From the NCBI RefSeq assembly GCF_036785885.1, contig NC_092323.1, forward strand, positions 11,726,501 to 11,790,500: 64,000 nucleotides of DNA, read 5' to 3'. Origin of the DNA: Coffea arabica (lineage: Eukaryota > Streptophyta > Magnoliopsida > Gentianales > Rubiaceae). Below are positions 1 through 13,793 of this stretch, in pieces. Under the pieces are notes generated by a model. That model was not told the DNA's origin and ran no database searches. It saw nothing but the letters and a program-made list of their open reading frames with translations. Positions within the stretch are counted from its first letter, which is position 1. Each line of letters opens with the position of its first letter. The position numbers and the translations under genes are program-made.

Positions 1-1093
1 AGACCAACGGTCTCCCCTTAGCGATTCTTTCAAATACACTGCGGCGATCTCGAAATTAATTTGAAGGGCCGCTGGGGCCCTGATCACCTCGGTCGGACTC
101 TTTCTTCTTTCGGAGCTCCTGCCCCGCGCGGGCTGTTTGGGCTTCTCTCTTCATGCGGTTTAAATTCCCACTCTGGATTCCTCGGTCAACCCTTTCCCAG
201 AGTTCCCGAGGTGATCGTGGGTACTCCCGGTTTATCTCCGTGTTGAAGGTGCCCGCTATCAACCCGTTCGTGAAGACAGCTACGGTCACCTACTCATTCT
301 GGTCGGGTATCTGCATGTTCTCCTCATGGAACCTCTGCACGTACGAGCGCAGGGACTCCTCCGAGGTCTGCTATATGTTTAGCAGGTAGGCCGATGTCTT
401 CGTCACTGGCCGAGACGACACAAAGCGGTAGATACTCCTAGATTCTAAATTCCAGAACCATTTTAGGGCAGTCCCTTGCAGGAAGATGGGGAAAGCTCGA
501 CAGATTACGGCGTCGGGGATGCAATACAGACGAAATGCCGAGATGAAGGCTCGGAGGTGATCATCGGGATCACCTCGTCCGTCGTAAGGTGGCAGCACCG
601 GAAGCTTAAAGTTGGGGGAAACCCTCTCCCCATTTATGTCGTCAGTGAAGGGTGAAGCCCTCATGTAATCGGTTGCCAGCCCCTCAGGGCGCCGATGTGC
701 ATCCTCCGTCCATCTTCCCAGTAAGCCCCGGGAAAACACCCTGAAAATTGAGATAATCTTGGAGGTTGCCTTGGAGGAGGCTCGTTTTGAGGTGCTCCGG
801 GAAAGGTGCCCATCGTCGAAATCTTCTCCGGAAGGCATCTCGAGGGATTTTGCAGACCTTCTCTTAGAAGATTTGGCTTTTTCCTTGCCCTGCCTTTTGA
901 AATACGTTTCGAGTTCCTCAAAAATGTTGAGGTTGTTTGCTACAAACTCGGCCATCCGGGCGATGGCATCTTCGTTTGCGGGGTGGGCACTCGAGGACCC
1001 TTGCTCCTCTGAGATATGATTCTACTGAGCATTTGAGCTTGGCTCAGCTCCGGTTGAGGGAACCTTCCTACTCCTGGAGCGCGTAGGTCTCAT
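1..1093 (-). pseudogene. Gypsy gag, decayed by in-frame stops
   Basis: From an ATG at 1093 a single minus-strand frame runs to about 56 and carries a retrotransposon gag domain. Recognisable pieces are the YDGRGDPDDHLRAF block, the CRAFPIFLQGTALKWFWNL block and a later FTNGLIAGTFN block. Three in-frame TAG stops break it, at 1024-1022, 373-371 and 289-287, and a TAA follows near 55. The TAGs stand where glutamine (CAG) would be expected from the surrounding pattern, which suggests C-to-T decay in a CHG methylation context. The frame itself has not shifted. This copy cannot make full-length gag. Confidence 0.75.
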
Positions 1094-1130
1094 TTTGAGA
1101 GTAATCTCGATTCCCACAGACGGCGCCAAT

Positions 1131-1721
1131 TGAAGAGGTGATTTCTGGCTAGATAGCTGAGATTACCTAGGACAGTCACCTCTCGGATGAAGTGAAGTTT
1201 GGAGACAGGTTCGTTGGTCCGAAGTGAAAGGCGGGGCTCTGTCCCCTGGGATCACTCCGACGATCACGTCAGTTTAGTGAGAGAAAATGGAGAGTAATAA
1301 TCAATACCAATGTAACAGTGTGCTTACTTGCGTGGGAGAGCGAAGGGTATTTATAGGGCGAGTCTGGAGGGAAGGACAAGAGGTTTAAACACCGGGCCCC
1401 ACCACCTATGTATTACGGCGCTGCTCTGTTCCTGTAGTAACAACCTAGGCCTTTTCCCAGAAAGTATGGGGGCATTCCCGACAAAGTCTCTGCAGCTTTT
1501 CAGATAAAGCAGTGGCTCTCAATAGGGTGTCAGGCAGGTTGACATCATCCGCGTGCAGCCGAGATGAGCTGCCTAAAGGACATAGGTTGAGGTCATACGG
1601 GGTCTGAGATGAGGTCTATCCGAGGTCATTAGGGATCCTGGATTTCGGGCCTCATCTTGGTCTCATGACAGACGAGGTAATGTAACCTCGGGTTGGGAGA
1701 AACCCGAGATAACCATCCTCA
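1131..1721 (-). repeat. 5' LTR of the Gypsy element
   Basis: The right-hand border next to the primer-binding site is clear: on the minus strand the LTR ends ...CTCTTCA at 1131. The outer border is less certain. A TGAGGATGG start at 1721 fits both the point where Copia gag homology stops and the imperfect terminal inversion with TGAAGAGG. TG starts at 1715 and 1670 are also possible. A TATA box (CTATAAATA on the minus strand, 1356-1348) lies in the middle. An 8-bp-arm hairpin (CTCGGGTT/AACCCGAG) sits near the outer end. Confidence 0.65.
1348..1356 (-). promoter_or_regulatory. TATA box of the Gypsy LTR
   Basis: CTATAAATA on the minus strand lies in the GC-richer middle of the LTR, about 255 bp upstream of the gag ATG. 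This is the usual place for the U3/R border of a plant LTR promoter. Transcription would start near 1320. Whether it is still active is unknown. Confidence 0.5.
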
Positions 1722-2165
1722 GCTGCTATTGATCGAAGGATTTTCTCGACAATGGTGACGTCCTCCAAATTCTCTCCATGGATCCTCATCTTGTTAGCGA
1801 TTGCCATTGTTCTTGCGAAATAATTTGTGACCGACTCGCTTGACTTCATGCATAAAGTCTCAAATTCGGTTGAAGAGTTTGAAACTGTACCCGTTTTGCC
1901 TTCGTATTTTCTTGATATTTCTTCTTTATGGAGTCCCAAATCTGTTTGGAGGTATTTTTGCTAAGAATTGTCTCCAAGATGGCTTGATCAATAGCTTGAT
2001 AAAGATAATTCTTGACTTTAAGATCTTTCAATTTCAATGCTTCTAATTCCGTTTTCTGCACCTCTGACAATACTACTTTAACTATTAGCTCTATTACTCC
2101 AAATTCGATAATCTACCAATACTCCTTGGACCTCAAGAAGTTTTCCATTAGAATACTTCAATGAT
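1722..2165 (-). pseudogene. Copia gag (UBN2-like) fragment
   Basis: The minus strand encodes a Copia gag polyprotein fragment with motifs such as LEALKLKDLKVKNYLYQAID, QIWDSIKKKYQ, ESVTNYFARTMAIANKMRIHGE and VTIVEKILRS. It is not functional. A frameshift falls between about 1890 and 1860, where the pattern moves from one frame to another. Two tryptophan positions near 2135 and 2110 are stops. Homology ends abruptly after VEKILRS at about 1725, which marks the insertion point of the Gypsy LTR. Confidence 0.75.
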
Positions 2166-2288
2166 CATAGTGACTATCAAAACGAGGAATTGTTGGATAC
2201 ACAAAATTGTCGGTGACTATCGTGACTTACCAATACAATTTTCACAACTTACTTTTGTTTTAACTCACGAATCAAACTCTGATGTCAC

Positions 2289-2550
2289 TGTTACAATGAC
2301 TGAGAAAAATAATAAGGGAAGCAAAGGACAAGAGTTTATTTCTTTGTAAAGCTAATTCTCAACTCATAATATGAAATTGTTCTATTTATAAAATTCAAAA
2401 TAATTTCACTAACTATCCTACTAACTTCACTAGTTACTCTACTAATTTCACTAACTACTCCAATATCTCCACTAATTCTACTAATTCCACTAATTTGGTA
2501 GAACAAAACAAATAAACATGATTAACTAATAATAGTAAATATTTCTAACA
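2289..2550 (-). repeat. 5' LTR of the Copia element
   Basis: On the minus strand the LTR starts TGTTAGAAATA at 2550 and ends ...GTAACA at 2289, the TGTTA...TAACA ends typical of Copia. A TATA-like TATAAATAGA lies at about 2391-2381. The centre holds imperfect short repeats built on ACTAAT/CACTA. The flank at 2551-2573 is a small palindrome (GTGGGAAT ... ATTCCCAC). Confidence 0.75.
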
Positions 2551-5500
2551 GTGGGAATCTTCAGAATTCCCACTGCTTAGCTTTTAGTTCGCCTTTGACC
2601 ATAGAATGAAATGTGAATAACCTGTCCTCCTCTCTTTGAAAGAAAGGGCACGTCAGGTTTTGTCTGTGCGTATTATTATATTTTCATCATTCTATTAACT
2701 TGAAGTTTTGAACCGTGGAATGACCATAGCAAACATAGTATGGTAAAGTGAGATTTGAGATGCTGAATAAGACATGAGAAACAACGTAGTTGAATGGGGA
2801 TTCCTGGATGTAATGTCAAAATTGGTGGATCTGTGTTGGGCTATATTCATATGATCTGTGGTTAGACAAAAGCTGGACATATATTGAGCTTATGGTTTTT
2901 GCCATGAAGCTGAGCAAGGAATCTCTGCAGATGTATCAAGTTTCGGGTACCCAGCTGAAGCAAGATTGCTGTCCTATTTCTGATTTTCACGCATTCCTTC
3001 GGGTTTGGTGCATTTTGGTGGGATATTTTAGCATACAGTTTTCAATTAGTGACTTCTGAGAATACAATTTTTAAACGCTAAACTTCTAGAATTCTGAGAC
3101 TAAAAGTTATCTTAACTTTCCAGTACAAGAACACATGATAAGGACACCGATAATTTTTGTTGTAGGGGTATGAATGCTGTGAATTGAACTTAATCTTTCT
3201 TGTGGTAATTTACAATTTTGATGAGATCGGAAAAAGTTTCATAGAAAGGAATTCCATCATTAGAATATTTTGATTAGCAAAAGTCTGGATTTAGGAAAAA
3301 GGAGGACGCCACAGACTTTCTTTTAGAAACTGGAAGAGCTACGTTCATAGTTGGAGAGGGTCCGGATGTCAGTAAATGGTAATGAAGAGCTAAAACTAGA
3401 ACAGACAGAAACTCTTATCACATAAATCACCTAAACCTGTAGTTGATAAATAATTCTAAATTTTTCCTTTTTTTGGGTTATTAATGACCAGAATGTATAG
3501 ATGATTTTAGACTGCTTTTTTTTGTGTGTGTGTGTAAAGGTTCAAGAGCAACACCACCTATGATCAGAGTACTGTTTCTGGTATCGTTCAAAGATGCAGC
3601 AATCAACTGGATCTCAAGCAGCTAAATTTGGAGCAGGTAGAAGCCTGTTGAAAGGTCTTCAACTTTCAACATTGAGGATTAACAACTTGCTTTGCTTGCA
3701 CCAGCCAAGAGTACGCCACAGTTTATGGAGCGGTGCACTGTGCTGAAACAATGGGCAGAAGTGGTTATGAAGATTGGTTGACAGTGCCATATCCAGGGCT
3801 ATTTACCTGATACGGATGGAAGTGCTATTCATGTAGCCTCTTCTCTTAGGTACTCAGAGGACTCCTTTCTTCGGAGCAGGTAATAAATAGTAGTATGTGT
3901 TTTTACCCTAGATCTATGTCCTCAAGCATACATTATTGATTCAGCTAAGTTACCTGCATGTCGATTCGCTTCTTGTCTAAAATGTTTTCGTATTCCATAA
4001 AGACGCATGCCATTTAGTCGCACATTCTTGATAGGAACTTTTCCACTCTCAGCTTCTTGACAAACAATTGTTCTGATGAATAAATATCCTATTATTTGTA
4101 TTTTTTTTATTCTAACTAAATTGGTAATAATTTTGCTTCCCTATCTATCTTCTGGATGCAGACAATGAGCCGTCGTGAGATAAAAAGAAGCTTTGAGTTC
4201 TTCATCTTTCATGCATTCCTCCTCGATCTTTCCTAGATGATGCTTGACTACAAGTTAATTTATTTGCCTTAAAAGTTTGCCTGTAGTTGGTGAGAGTCTT
4301 CCAATTTTTTTTTTTTTATATTTGCGAGGAGGGAGGGATACGTAGCAGTGGAGGGTATGTCTATGTGGAGGTGCTGGCGTTCTTATATTATTAACCCTAG
4401 CTTTGTCTGTACATATCAGTTGCCCGCAACGTGAAATGCTCCTCATAAAGGCCTTTCAATGGTAATCACAAGATCATTGAAATATCGGCTATACTTTATA
4501 GCGTGGCTGCTGTTCAACCCTTTGAATTGTCACATGTAGAATAGCAATTGCAGCCTATTGTCGATTACCAGCGATTTGGAGCAGCACTTGTGCTGATCCA
4601 GTCTTGGCATGCAGTGGTCCAGAGGCTGAGTTGTTGTTTACAATTGAAAAACTTTCACAACAATTTGATTGATGGTATTTTGTTTTTTTCACAAATCGGT
4701 AGTCCAGCATATTGCCTTGCTAGACTGCCCCCCTGGTCCACTATGCTGCTGCTATAGAGTTTTAAAGATCCGCAACGAAAGATTTTTAAGTAGCAAAGAA
4801 AATAGACGTTATTTACATCGAAGTCATCATTCATTACCGGTCCTAGTGAGGAATGGATTTCTAAAATGGTTGCATGTACTACTAAACCAAAGTCACTTGT
4901 CCCACCACAATAAGAATCTGGTGGTTTAATATTCCAGGTCTTTGTCACACTTACCTCTCACTCGTTGTTCCACGTTAATAAACAACATGACCTGGTTTTA
5001 CGTTCCAAGTCGTCGTCGTCACAAGTCGTCTGGTTTACCGTGATTTGTGAGGGGTTCTGTCGTTGTGCTCGGATGAAAATGATTTGAGATAAAATAATTT
5101 ATTTTACAAGTTTTAATTATTTTTTTATCTCACATACATCACGTCATAAAGTGTTGTAGTATATACAGTATTTGTTTTACTTTCCACTAGCTTGTCATGT
5201 CTGGAATTACAAACAAGTTTTATGTCCATTTTCTGGGAGGTGAGGATTTGTTGAAGAAGTTGTGATCCACCACAGGACCACAACAACAAGACCCGGAGGA
5301 GGACATGCATATATATATATATATATATATGTTACTACTAATTTTTTTTTTAAAAAAATGAGCTTATTTTTACGGGACGAAGTGAAGTGAGTACCATATA
5401 ATTTTCTGTAAAAATTCTACTAAATGGTACAGGTGTTTCTATAAATTGTCTGGTAGGCAGTGCCGATGAAGCAAACGGACAATACGACGACGCTTGGAGC

Positions 5501-5772
5501 AATTTTAACCGGGGGACCAGAGTGAAAGGAGACAAAGATGATTGAGAGAGAGAATTGAATAGTAAGCATCTAGCGAACGGACGACGGGAAGACACGTGGG
5601 AGGGCAATACAAGCGGGGAGAGGACGTAAAGATAATTGAGAGAGAGATGAATGTGCGAATGTGAAGGTGTTAATGTGTTATTATAAGTAAAAGGGCTGCA
5701 GGGGTTGAATTAATTAATGAGGACAATTGAAATCTACAATTTGTTACATCAACCATGGGTAGATGATTAGAA
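2551..5772. other. Intergenic, no gene recognised
   Basis: AT-rich DNA without a convincing gene. Between about 3595 and 4245 there are a few short open stretches bordered by GT/AG-like sites (for example an ATG at about 3595 followed by some 50 open codons). I recognise no family and cannot build a consistent spliced frame, so no gene is called. A short (AT)n tract lies at about 5307-5331. The 4.3-5.3 kb part shows nothing else. Confidence 0.5.
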
Positions 5773-5785
5773 AATACTAGTGTAC

Positions 5786-5883
5786 TTTTTTTTTTTCTTT
5801 TTTTTTTTTTTTTGTCGACTGAGGGTATCCCAGGTAATTTTGCCCAGACTAATCCCCAGGCTGGGAGAGCCTGCCCCACGGAC
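5786..5883 (-). mobile_element. 5'-truncated SINE or short retroposed fragment
   Basis: Reading the minus strand, about 68 bp beginning GTCCGTGGGGCAGG and containing GGGGATTAGTC is followed by an A-rich tail (T-run 5786-5814 on the plus strand). The whole is flanked by a perfect 13-bp direct repeat AATACTAGTGTAC at 5773-5785 and 5884-5896. Tail plus target-site duplication show poly(A)-primed retroposition. The GGGGATTAGTC-type 3' end recalls plant tRNA-derived SINEs. The Pol III A and B boxes are missing, so the copy is 5'-truncated. Family assignment is an inference. Confidence 0.75.
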
Positions 5884-6358
5884 AATACTAGTGTACCCAC
5901 CCCGCAAATAAATATGCATCAATAACTGCTGAAAGATAAAGTATAGAGAAATTGACAAGTTGGAATTAGATAATCATTGTAAAGATGGTGCCAGATAATA
6001 AGTATTAGTAATTCGACACCGCCACGTCAGTCACACTTGAATGATTGAGTATCTGAAGAATATATAATAATTAATAATTAAACACTACTGATTCGTCATT
6101 CACATTTGAATGATTGAATATATAACTTGTAACTTGCAAGCATATGCTAAGGGTACGTGTATAATATGTGAATTTATGACTTGTAAGCATGTGCTAAAAG
6201 TACATATATAGTATGCTAATTTTGTCTAAGCATCGATGACTAAGACGACGCATATGAATTACACGTCAAAGTATTAGAATTGTATATTATTTTTTACTAT
6301 TGAAAGCAATCAAGTCATTTGCTGAGCGGCGCGGGGAGGAAATATAGGTTTGAGTGAT

Positions 6359-6468
6359 GTGGAGGTCAATTGTGGATTTGTCCACCTCGGTAACCCCGCA
6401 CCTTTGAGGATGGGCTTCCTCAAAGGTGCGGGATTGTCGAGGCGGACAAATCTACAATTGGCCTCCAC
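6359..6468. repeat. Compact inverted repeat (52-bp arms, 6-nt loop)
   Basis: Arms 6359-6410 and 6417-6468 are reverse complements at 46 of 52 positions, with a loop of only TGGGCT. All six differences are transitions, and in a plus-strand RNA four of them would be G:U pairs. The arms are GC-richer than the surroundings. It could be the core of a MITE, a young MIRNA-like foldback or a source of hairpin siRNA. I see no matching known plant miRNA. No clear target-site duplication flanks it. Confidence 0.85.
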
Positions 6469-9095
6469 AAGTGACTTCTTCCTAATCGATGTGCTCCAAT
6501 GGGCCGTCATTACGGATTTCTCATTTTATTTTTACTTCTTAAAAATTATTTCATTCTAGCATAATATCCTTGATAGTTTCACACTATTATGCACTCCGGC
6601 TATCAGGTCGTTTTCCTCAATACCCTCTGCAACAACGTAATTTATGAATTTTCTAACCATTCCTTTAAGTTCTGCCCACAATATACTAAAACAATCATGC
6701 AGCAGCAGCAGCATCATTATATTACCTCTGCTACAGAAATAGCATCCCACAAAATTAATTATTTTAAACTTTCACTATTAATAGCCTTTACCCAAATAAC
6801 ATATTAATGGCATATAGCCTTTGCCTATTAATAGGACATAATCTTTACATATATGATGTATAATTTGGTCAACGAATGTAGTAAAATGATATATAATATA
6901 TCGGATCCCATTTTACTGCACGCGAGTTTGAAATCGATTGTTTTTAAATTCAGAATCTCGTTACCTATTGAACATCATATTCGAATTCAATGAATTTGGT
7001 TCATAATAATTTCGCACCAAATCACGGTTTACCAGTTTCAAGTTAAACTTCATTTCAAAATCGATCAGTAAATCAGTTCGCACCCATTTATGCTCACCCC
7101 TAATAGACACAAGTGATTAGTAGATAATTAGCAATGGGTGTGTTTTTTTTGTTTTAAGTATACGATTAGTTGCGGACGAAAGTTAACCTCCACTATGGAA
7201 TTCTGAAATAGAGAATTGCTGCACCAACTCCCCTCCCCGCTGATTCTTTCCTTCCTCCTTCGTGCCTCTGTCGATACAGACGAGGATGGCTGCCTCAAAG
7301 TAACCACAATATCAAAAATTATTGCTATCCTCCCTTTTCCCAACGGGCCTTATCACGTGACTTCTTCGACTGGAATCCAGCCTGGTGTGGGTCTGGACGG
7401 TGAATTATTGGGATTTTTTTTAAAAAAAAATATTATAATATTTTTTAGTATGATATATACTATAAAATAAAAAAATAATTAATAATATAAGTAAATAGAT
7501 TTCTGAAAATAATACACAAATTACTTTTGGTGTCTCGGCACATGGGTTTCATATTCTCCAAGCATCTGACATGGTTCAGATATTATATATTTTCTGCACT
7601 GTCCATAATACACAATCCATAATTTCTGCTCATGGGTTTTTATATTTCCCAAGCAGACGATAAATTCATCTTACATGGTACGGATATTACGTTTCTATTC
7701 AAACTTGATAACCGCGTAGCTTTTGACCGAACTAAGCTTATTCATGATTTCCATCTTCGATGAAATTTCAAGTGGGCAACTTTTATAAGGACTATTATGT
7801 CTTTTTGCAGACTATTCCTGAATAAGAAGTGGTAATAAGTAAGTGCGACAGCTATTTTTCTTGTGTGAGAAGCATAATGTGGCTGCGAGCGATGTTGAAC
7901 GTTATTACGAGGCGAAAGGGTCCAAACTTTGACTAATTGTTAGAATAAATTTACTTTCAAATATAAGAAATATAACTTGATTTGTAGTATGCCAAAGTTT
8001 TCCATGATTGCCAACCCAACTCGTCAATTCTCTAATCTTCCGCTCGATGGAGGGATAAGAGTCGTGCCTTTCCACTCAAAAAAAATTTGTGATTCTAACA
8101 CTGGCAACTAAATCAGAATGAAATGACCATTTTTTTAAATTCAAATATTGAATGTTAAAATGGAATAAAATCTACATAAACTTGACTTAATTACCCTGAC
8201 ATGTATTACTGCTAAAGATAACAAGCTTTTATTTTTGTGTCACCTCTCTATGGTATGCCATTTGTGTACCAACAAGGAACTTTAACATTTTTTTTTTGTT
8301 TTAAGAATAAATTGTATTCTTATTGAAATGATGCAGTCATAATATTTAATTAATTCTACATTACGAATTTTTTAAGTTTTGAAATATTATATGCATTAGC
8401 AATATAATATTACAAAGAAATTCACATGAAGTCAAACTCTTTATGCTGTTTTCATTTTTTTGTATTAAGTTCAAAAATGATCTTACACATTTGCACAAAA
8501 GTTCTGGAAAAATATTGTCTAAGTTGATAACAGAGAGGAAAAAAATTATTTTAAACATAACTAGAGTTTTCTTTTATTGAAAAAAAAAAAGCTACAATCA
8601 AATATCACTCTAAAATTTAGTAATGGAGTAGAGAGATGTAAGGAAATAGACTTGATCTTATTATTTTGACCATTTAGGATAAAGTAGGAAAAAGCTTCTC
8701 CTAGGATTTTGTTGAGGAATGTGGTTTTCAAGGATGAGCAAGAATGGGCTTTCTAAGCCAAATTCATAATTTACCTAAAAATATAATAGATCAATTGAAA
8801 AGTATTTCCTTTTTTTTGGTCAAATTGAAAAGTATTTCCATTCTTGGTTATTCCTATACAGAATCAAATGAGAAGTAAGTCCAGACTTGACAACTTTGAC
8901 TAATTGATAAATAAATATACTATCAAAGACGAAATATAAATGCAACGAATTTTGAATTCGAAGTTTTAATTATTGACTCAATATTTAATACATTCAAATC
9001 TACGACTTTTCCAGGGAAATTGAGTGTCGTGTTTCGGACATTGAATCCCAGTTTCTCGTGCGCTGTCTCCGTCAAGGTTCTCTCATAGCCCTAAT
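6469..9095. other. Intergenic, no gene recognised
   Basis: AT-rich spacer. At about 8790-8840 a 19-20-bp segment (AATTGAAAAGTATTTCC) is repeated directly around a T-run. No coding exon, RNA gene or complete transposon was recognised here. Confidence 0.5.
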
Positions 9096-9525
9096 TAGGG
9101 TTGCAAACGATTCGAATCGAATCGAATTTTGAATTTATCGAGTCGGTTGGACTTGTTAATGTGCGAGTTTGAGTTCGAGTTCGAGTTCGAACTCGTCGAG
9201 CCAAAAAAAATGAAACTCAAGTTTGACTCGATTTAGGAAAATGAAAATTCAAGCTCTACTCGTTTCTGGCTCGCGAGCTTGGCTCGATTTCTGACTGGCA
9301 AGCAACTCGAGATATCAGCTTGATTTTAATTGATGTAAGGGTATTTTTATAATTTCACATCAACTCGAGTTTTTCAAGCAGTTCATCGAGCAATTAAACT
9401 TAACAAATGACTGCACGAGTTCGACTCGTATAAATTAACGCTCGGCTTGAACTTGGTGTTGATCAAACTCGAGTCGAATTCTGATTCGAACTACTCACGA
9501 GCAGCTCGAATCAATTGCAGCCCTA
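9096..9525. mobile_element. MITE-like element with GAGTTCGA/TCGAG repeats
   Basis: The ends are inverted: TAGGGTTGCAA at 9096 and TTGCAGCCCTA ending at 9525. The inside is rich in GAGTTCGAGTTCGAACTCG-like sequence, a pattern seen in a dispersed non-autonomous DNA-transposon family of dicots. A second copy of the same style lies at 35376-35980. No matching target-site duplication was seen, so the exact ends and the superfamily (hAT-like is one option) stay open. Confidence 0.6.
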
Positions 9526-10592
9526 GTGTCAACTATCAAATACTAAAACCATTTGGTGATCATTATGCAAGAGAGAAAGTATATTTTGAGCGGCTTAATT
9601 AGCAAGTACTAATATCATAAACCAGGCATATTACAAACACCTGCTTCATTTGATTCTTGTTGGCACCTCCGCCAGCATCCAAATTTACCTTGGCATATCT
9701 TTCTCATTCGAGATCAACGGAGTCTCGGCTTATTATTAAGTGATAATTAACATTTGACATGATTAATATGATAATCAGCCACTCTATGATTGAGGCCTGC
9801 TTATGACGAGGCCACGATACTCTATTCTATGAGTTCAGACTATGCTAATAGTCCTAGCATGTCGTCCCCTAGTTTCAGTAGTGTAAATACTGGTTATTTG
9901 TCAATTTGTGTGGTATGCAATCTTGCCCATCCAACCTTAGTTTAATCCAAATGGTGTCCAATTTAGGCATCGGAGTGATCTCGGGGACAAAGTCCTAGCG
10001 TCCTTTTTTCTTGTGTTGCAGGTGAGTGTTGATTGTGTTTGACCTAAGGTCGTTCAGCAGGATCTCGCTTGTACAATTCCCATCATGAAATTGACATTTA
10101 GCACATTTACTAACAACAAACTTTGAGTAGATTAATGTCTTGTGATTTTGTTCAAGACATTTCTCACAGCGTAAATAATAATATTTTGTCTTACCATTTG
10201 TTTGTGTCGTGTGATATTTAGCCAGGGGAGAATTTTTGAACGGATATTTATGCGCTTGTCCAAGCCGCATAAAAGGCCATATTTGGAGTTTAAAGAAAAA
10301 AGCTTTTAAATACTAGAAGTACTTTTAAATATTTTTTTTTTTGTAATATAAGCGAAATGTCTCAAATTCTGAATTTCTCATCAAGATCTTCAACTTATGC
10401 TCCCTCCTTTTGTACCACTCAACTCATGTCTCCCCCAACTTTCAAAGTGTTTAGTAATTAATTTCCTGTAATTTAAGAAGTCCAACGTTTAGTAACTTAA
10501 AAGTATTTGTGTCTGAAGTGCTTTTTTTATAAGTCATTGTAATTCCAAATGGGGCTTAAATGAAGTAGGATGAGCTTTTAGGAGTTTATTAA
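9526..10592. other. Intergenic, no gene recognised
   Basis: AT-rich spacer with no recognised gene. A minus-strand open stretch of about 90 codons near 10270-9995 contains several Cys residues but matches no family I know and has no supporting context. Confidence 0.45.
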
Positions 10593-10869
10593 GGCCTTAT
10601 TTGATAATTCAATTTAGCACTTAAATTTAATGAATTCAAATTTTAACGTGTTCAAATTGTTTGATAACAAAAAATTAAATATCTAAATTAATTAAGTGGT
10701 ATTGAATTTCTTAGACAAAACTTATTCTTAAAAAAAGTGATAAACTATTCACTTATTAATTAATGTGATACAGATTCAAATATATCATATTTAATACTTG
10801 ATAATTGAATAACTTAATGAATTCATATTTAGATTTCAATTTTTAAATTTCAATATTATCAAACGCACA
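10593..10869. mobile_element. Tourist-like MITE, decayed
   Basis: The segment begins GGCCTTATTTGATAAT after TAA and ends ATTATCAAACGCACA, giving an imperfect terminal inverted repeat around TTTGATAAT. The interior is composed of TTAAATT/AATTCA motifs. The same terminal style occurs in the clearer element at 48066-48709. Such short AT-rich elements with TTTGATAA ends are usually PIF/Harbinger (Tourist-like) MITEs. Confidence 0.45.
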
Positions 10870-11484
10870 TACGCCAAGAAGAAATGGTTATTTGGAAGTC
10901 TGTGAAGTAGAATCCATTGGCCAGGCTTTGGAATCAGCAAGAACTTGCCTCATCTTTCATGGGATTTGAAATCTAATTGCAATACCACACCCGTTTCAAA
11001 AAGTTGTTGATCCTGATATCATTGCATTTTGATACGAATTGTAACAAAGTCGATAATATAAAAAAATGGAAAGTATTAATTAATATTTGCATGGATTTGT
11101 TTGGCTGAATAAAATTTTTCTGTCGACTCTTGACAATCAGAATTCATCCATTTTTCTTATCGACTGTTCCACAGTTACGTTATTCTCTCATGTAAATCAA
11201 TACCCTCTGACAAGTCAATACGCAGAATCGTAGTTACCAGTGCTTGTCTGCAGTGGCGGAGGAAGGCCGTTACGAGTTTATTCAAGTCATCTTAGATTAG
11301 TTGCAAAATTACGTAATTGGATGGGCAAAAAGAAACTCTCCCTCTTATAAAAATTGGCGAATATGTGCTTGATTCTCTCTGCATGTGGAGACCATTGAAC
11401 TTTCACTACGAGACAAATGATGACCCCTCCAACGTTTGAAGGGAAGGATTGCAATCCTGATGGTATAGAAATATATGGCTGTCA
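10870..11484. other. Intergenic, no gene recognised
   Basis: AT-rich spacer between two MITEs. I see no exon, RNA gene or repeat that I can support. Confidence 0.5.
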
Positions 11485-11493
11485 ATTTATTGA

Positions 11494-13793
<2,300 letters not shown>

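Larger units (their letters stand above)
1..1721 (-). mobile_element. Gypsy (Tat-like) LTR retrotransposon, 5' part
   Basis: This is the 5' end of a Ty3/Gypsy element transcribed leftward and cut by the window edge. In order on the minus strand it has an LTR (about 1721 down to 1131), a primer-binding site beginning TGGCGCCGT directly after the LTR (about 1127 down to 1110), and a gag frame from 1093. It interrupts the gag of a Copia element, so it inserted later. The protease, reverse transcriptase and integrase regions lie outside the window. The Tat assignment rests on the gag style and the primer-binding site, and is an inference. Confidence 0.8.
1722..2550 (-). mobile_element. Ty1/Copia LTR retrotransposon, 5' part
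   Basis: Leftward-oriented Copia element: 5' LTR at 2550-2289, a primer-binding site resembling the initiator-Met tRNA type (9 of 12 bases of TGGTATCAGAGC, about 2286-2275), then a UBN2-type gag from about 2165 down to 1722, where the Gypsy element interrupts it. The distal part would resume beyond the left window edge, after the Gypsy element. The AT-rich, 262-bp LTR is short, as in many small plant Copia families. Confidence 0.75.

Noticed and set aside
3595-4245. Series of short open stretches with splice-like borders on the plus strand
   Set aside because: No family recognised, no consistent frame across the putative junctions, and in-frame stops occur within the best pieces.
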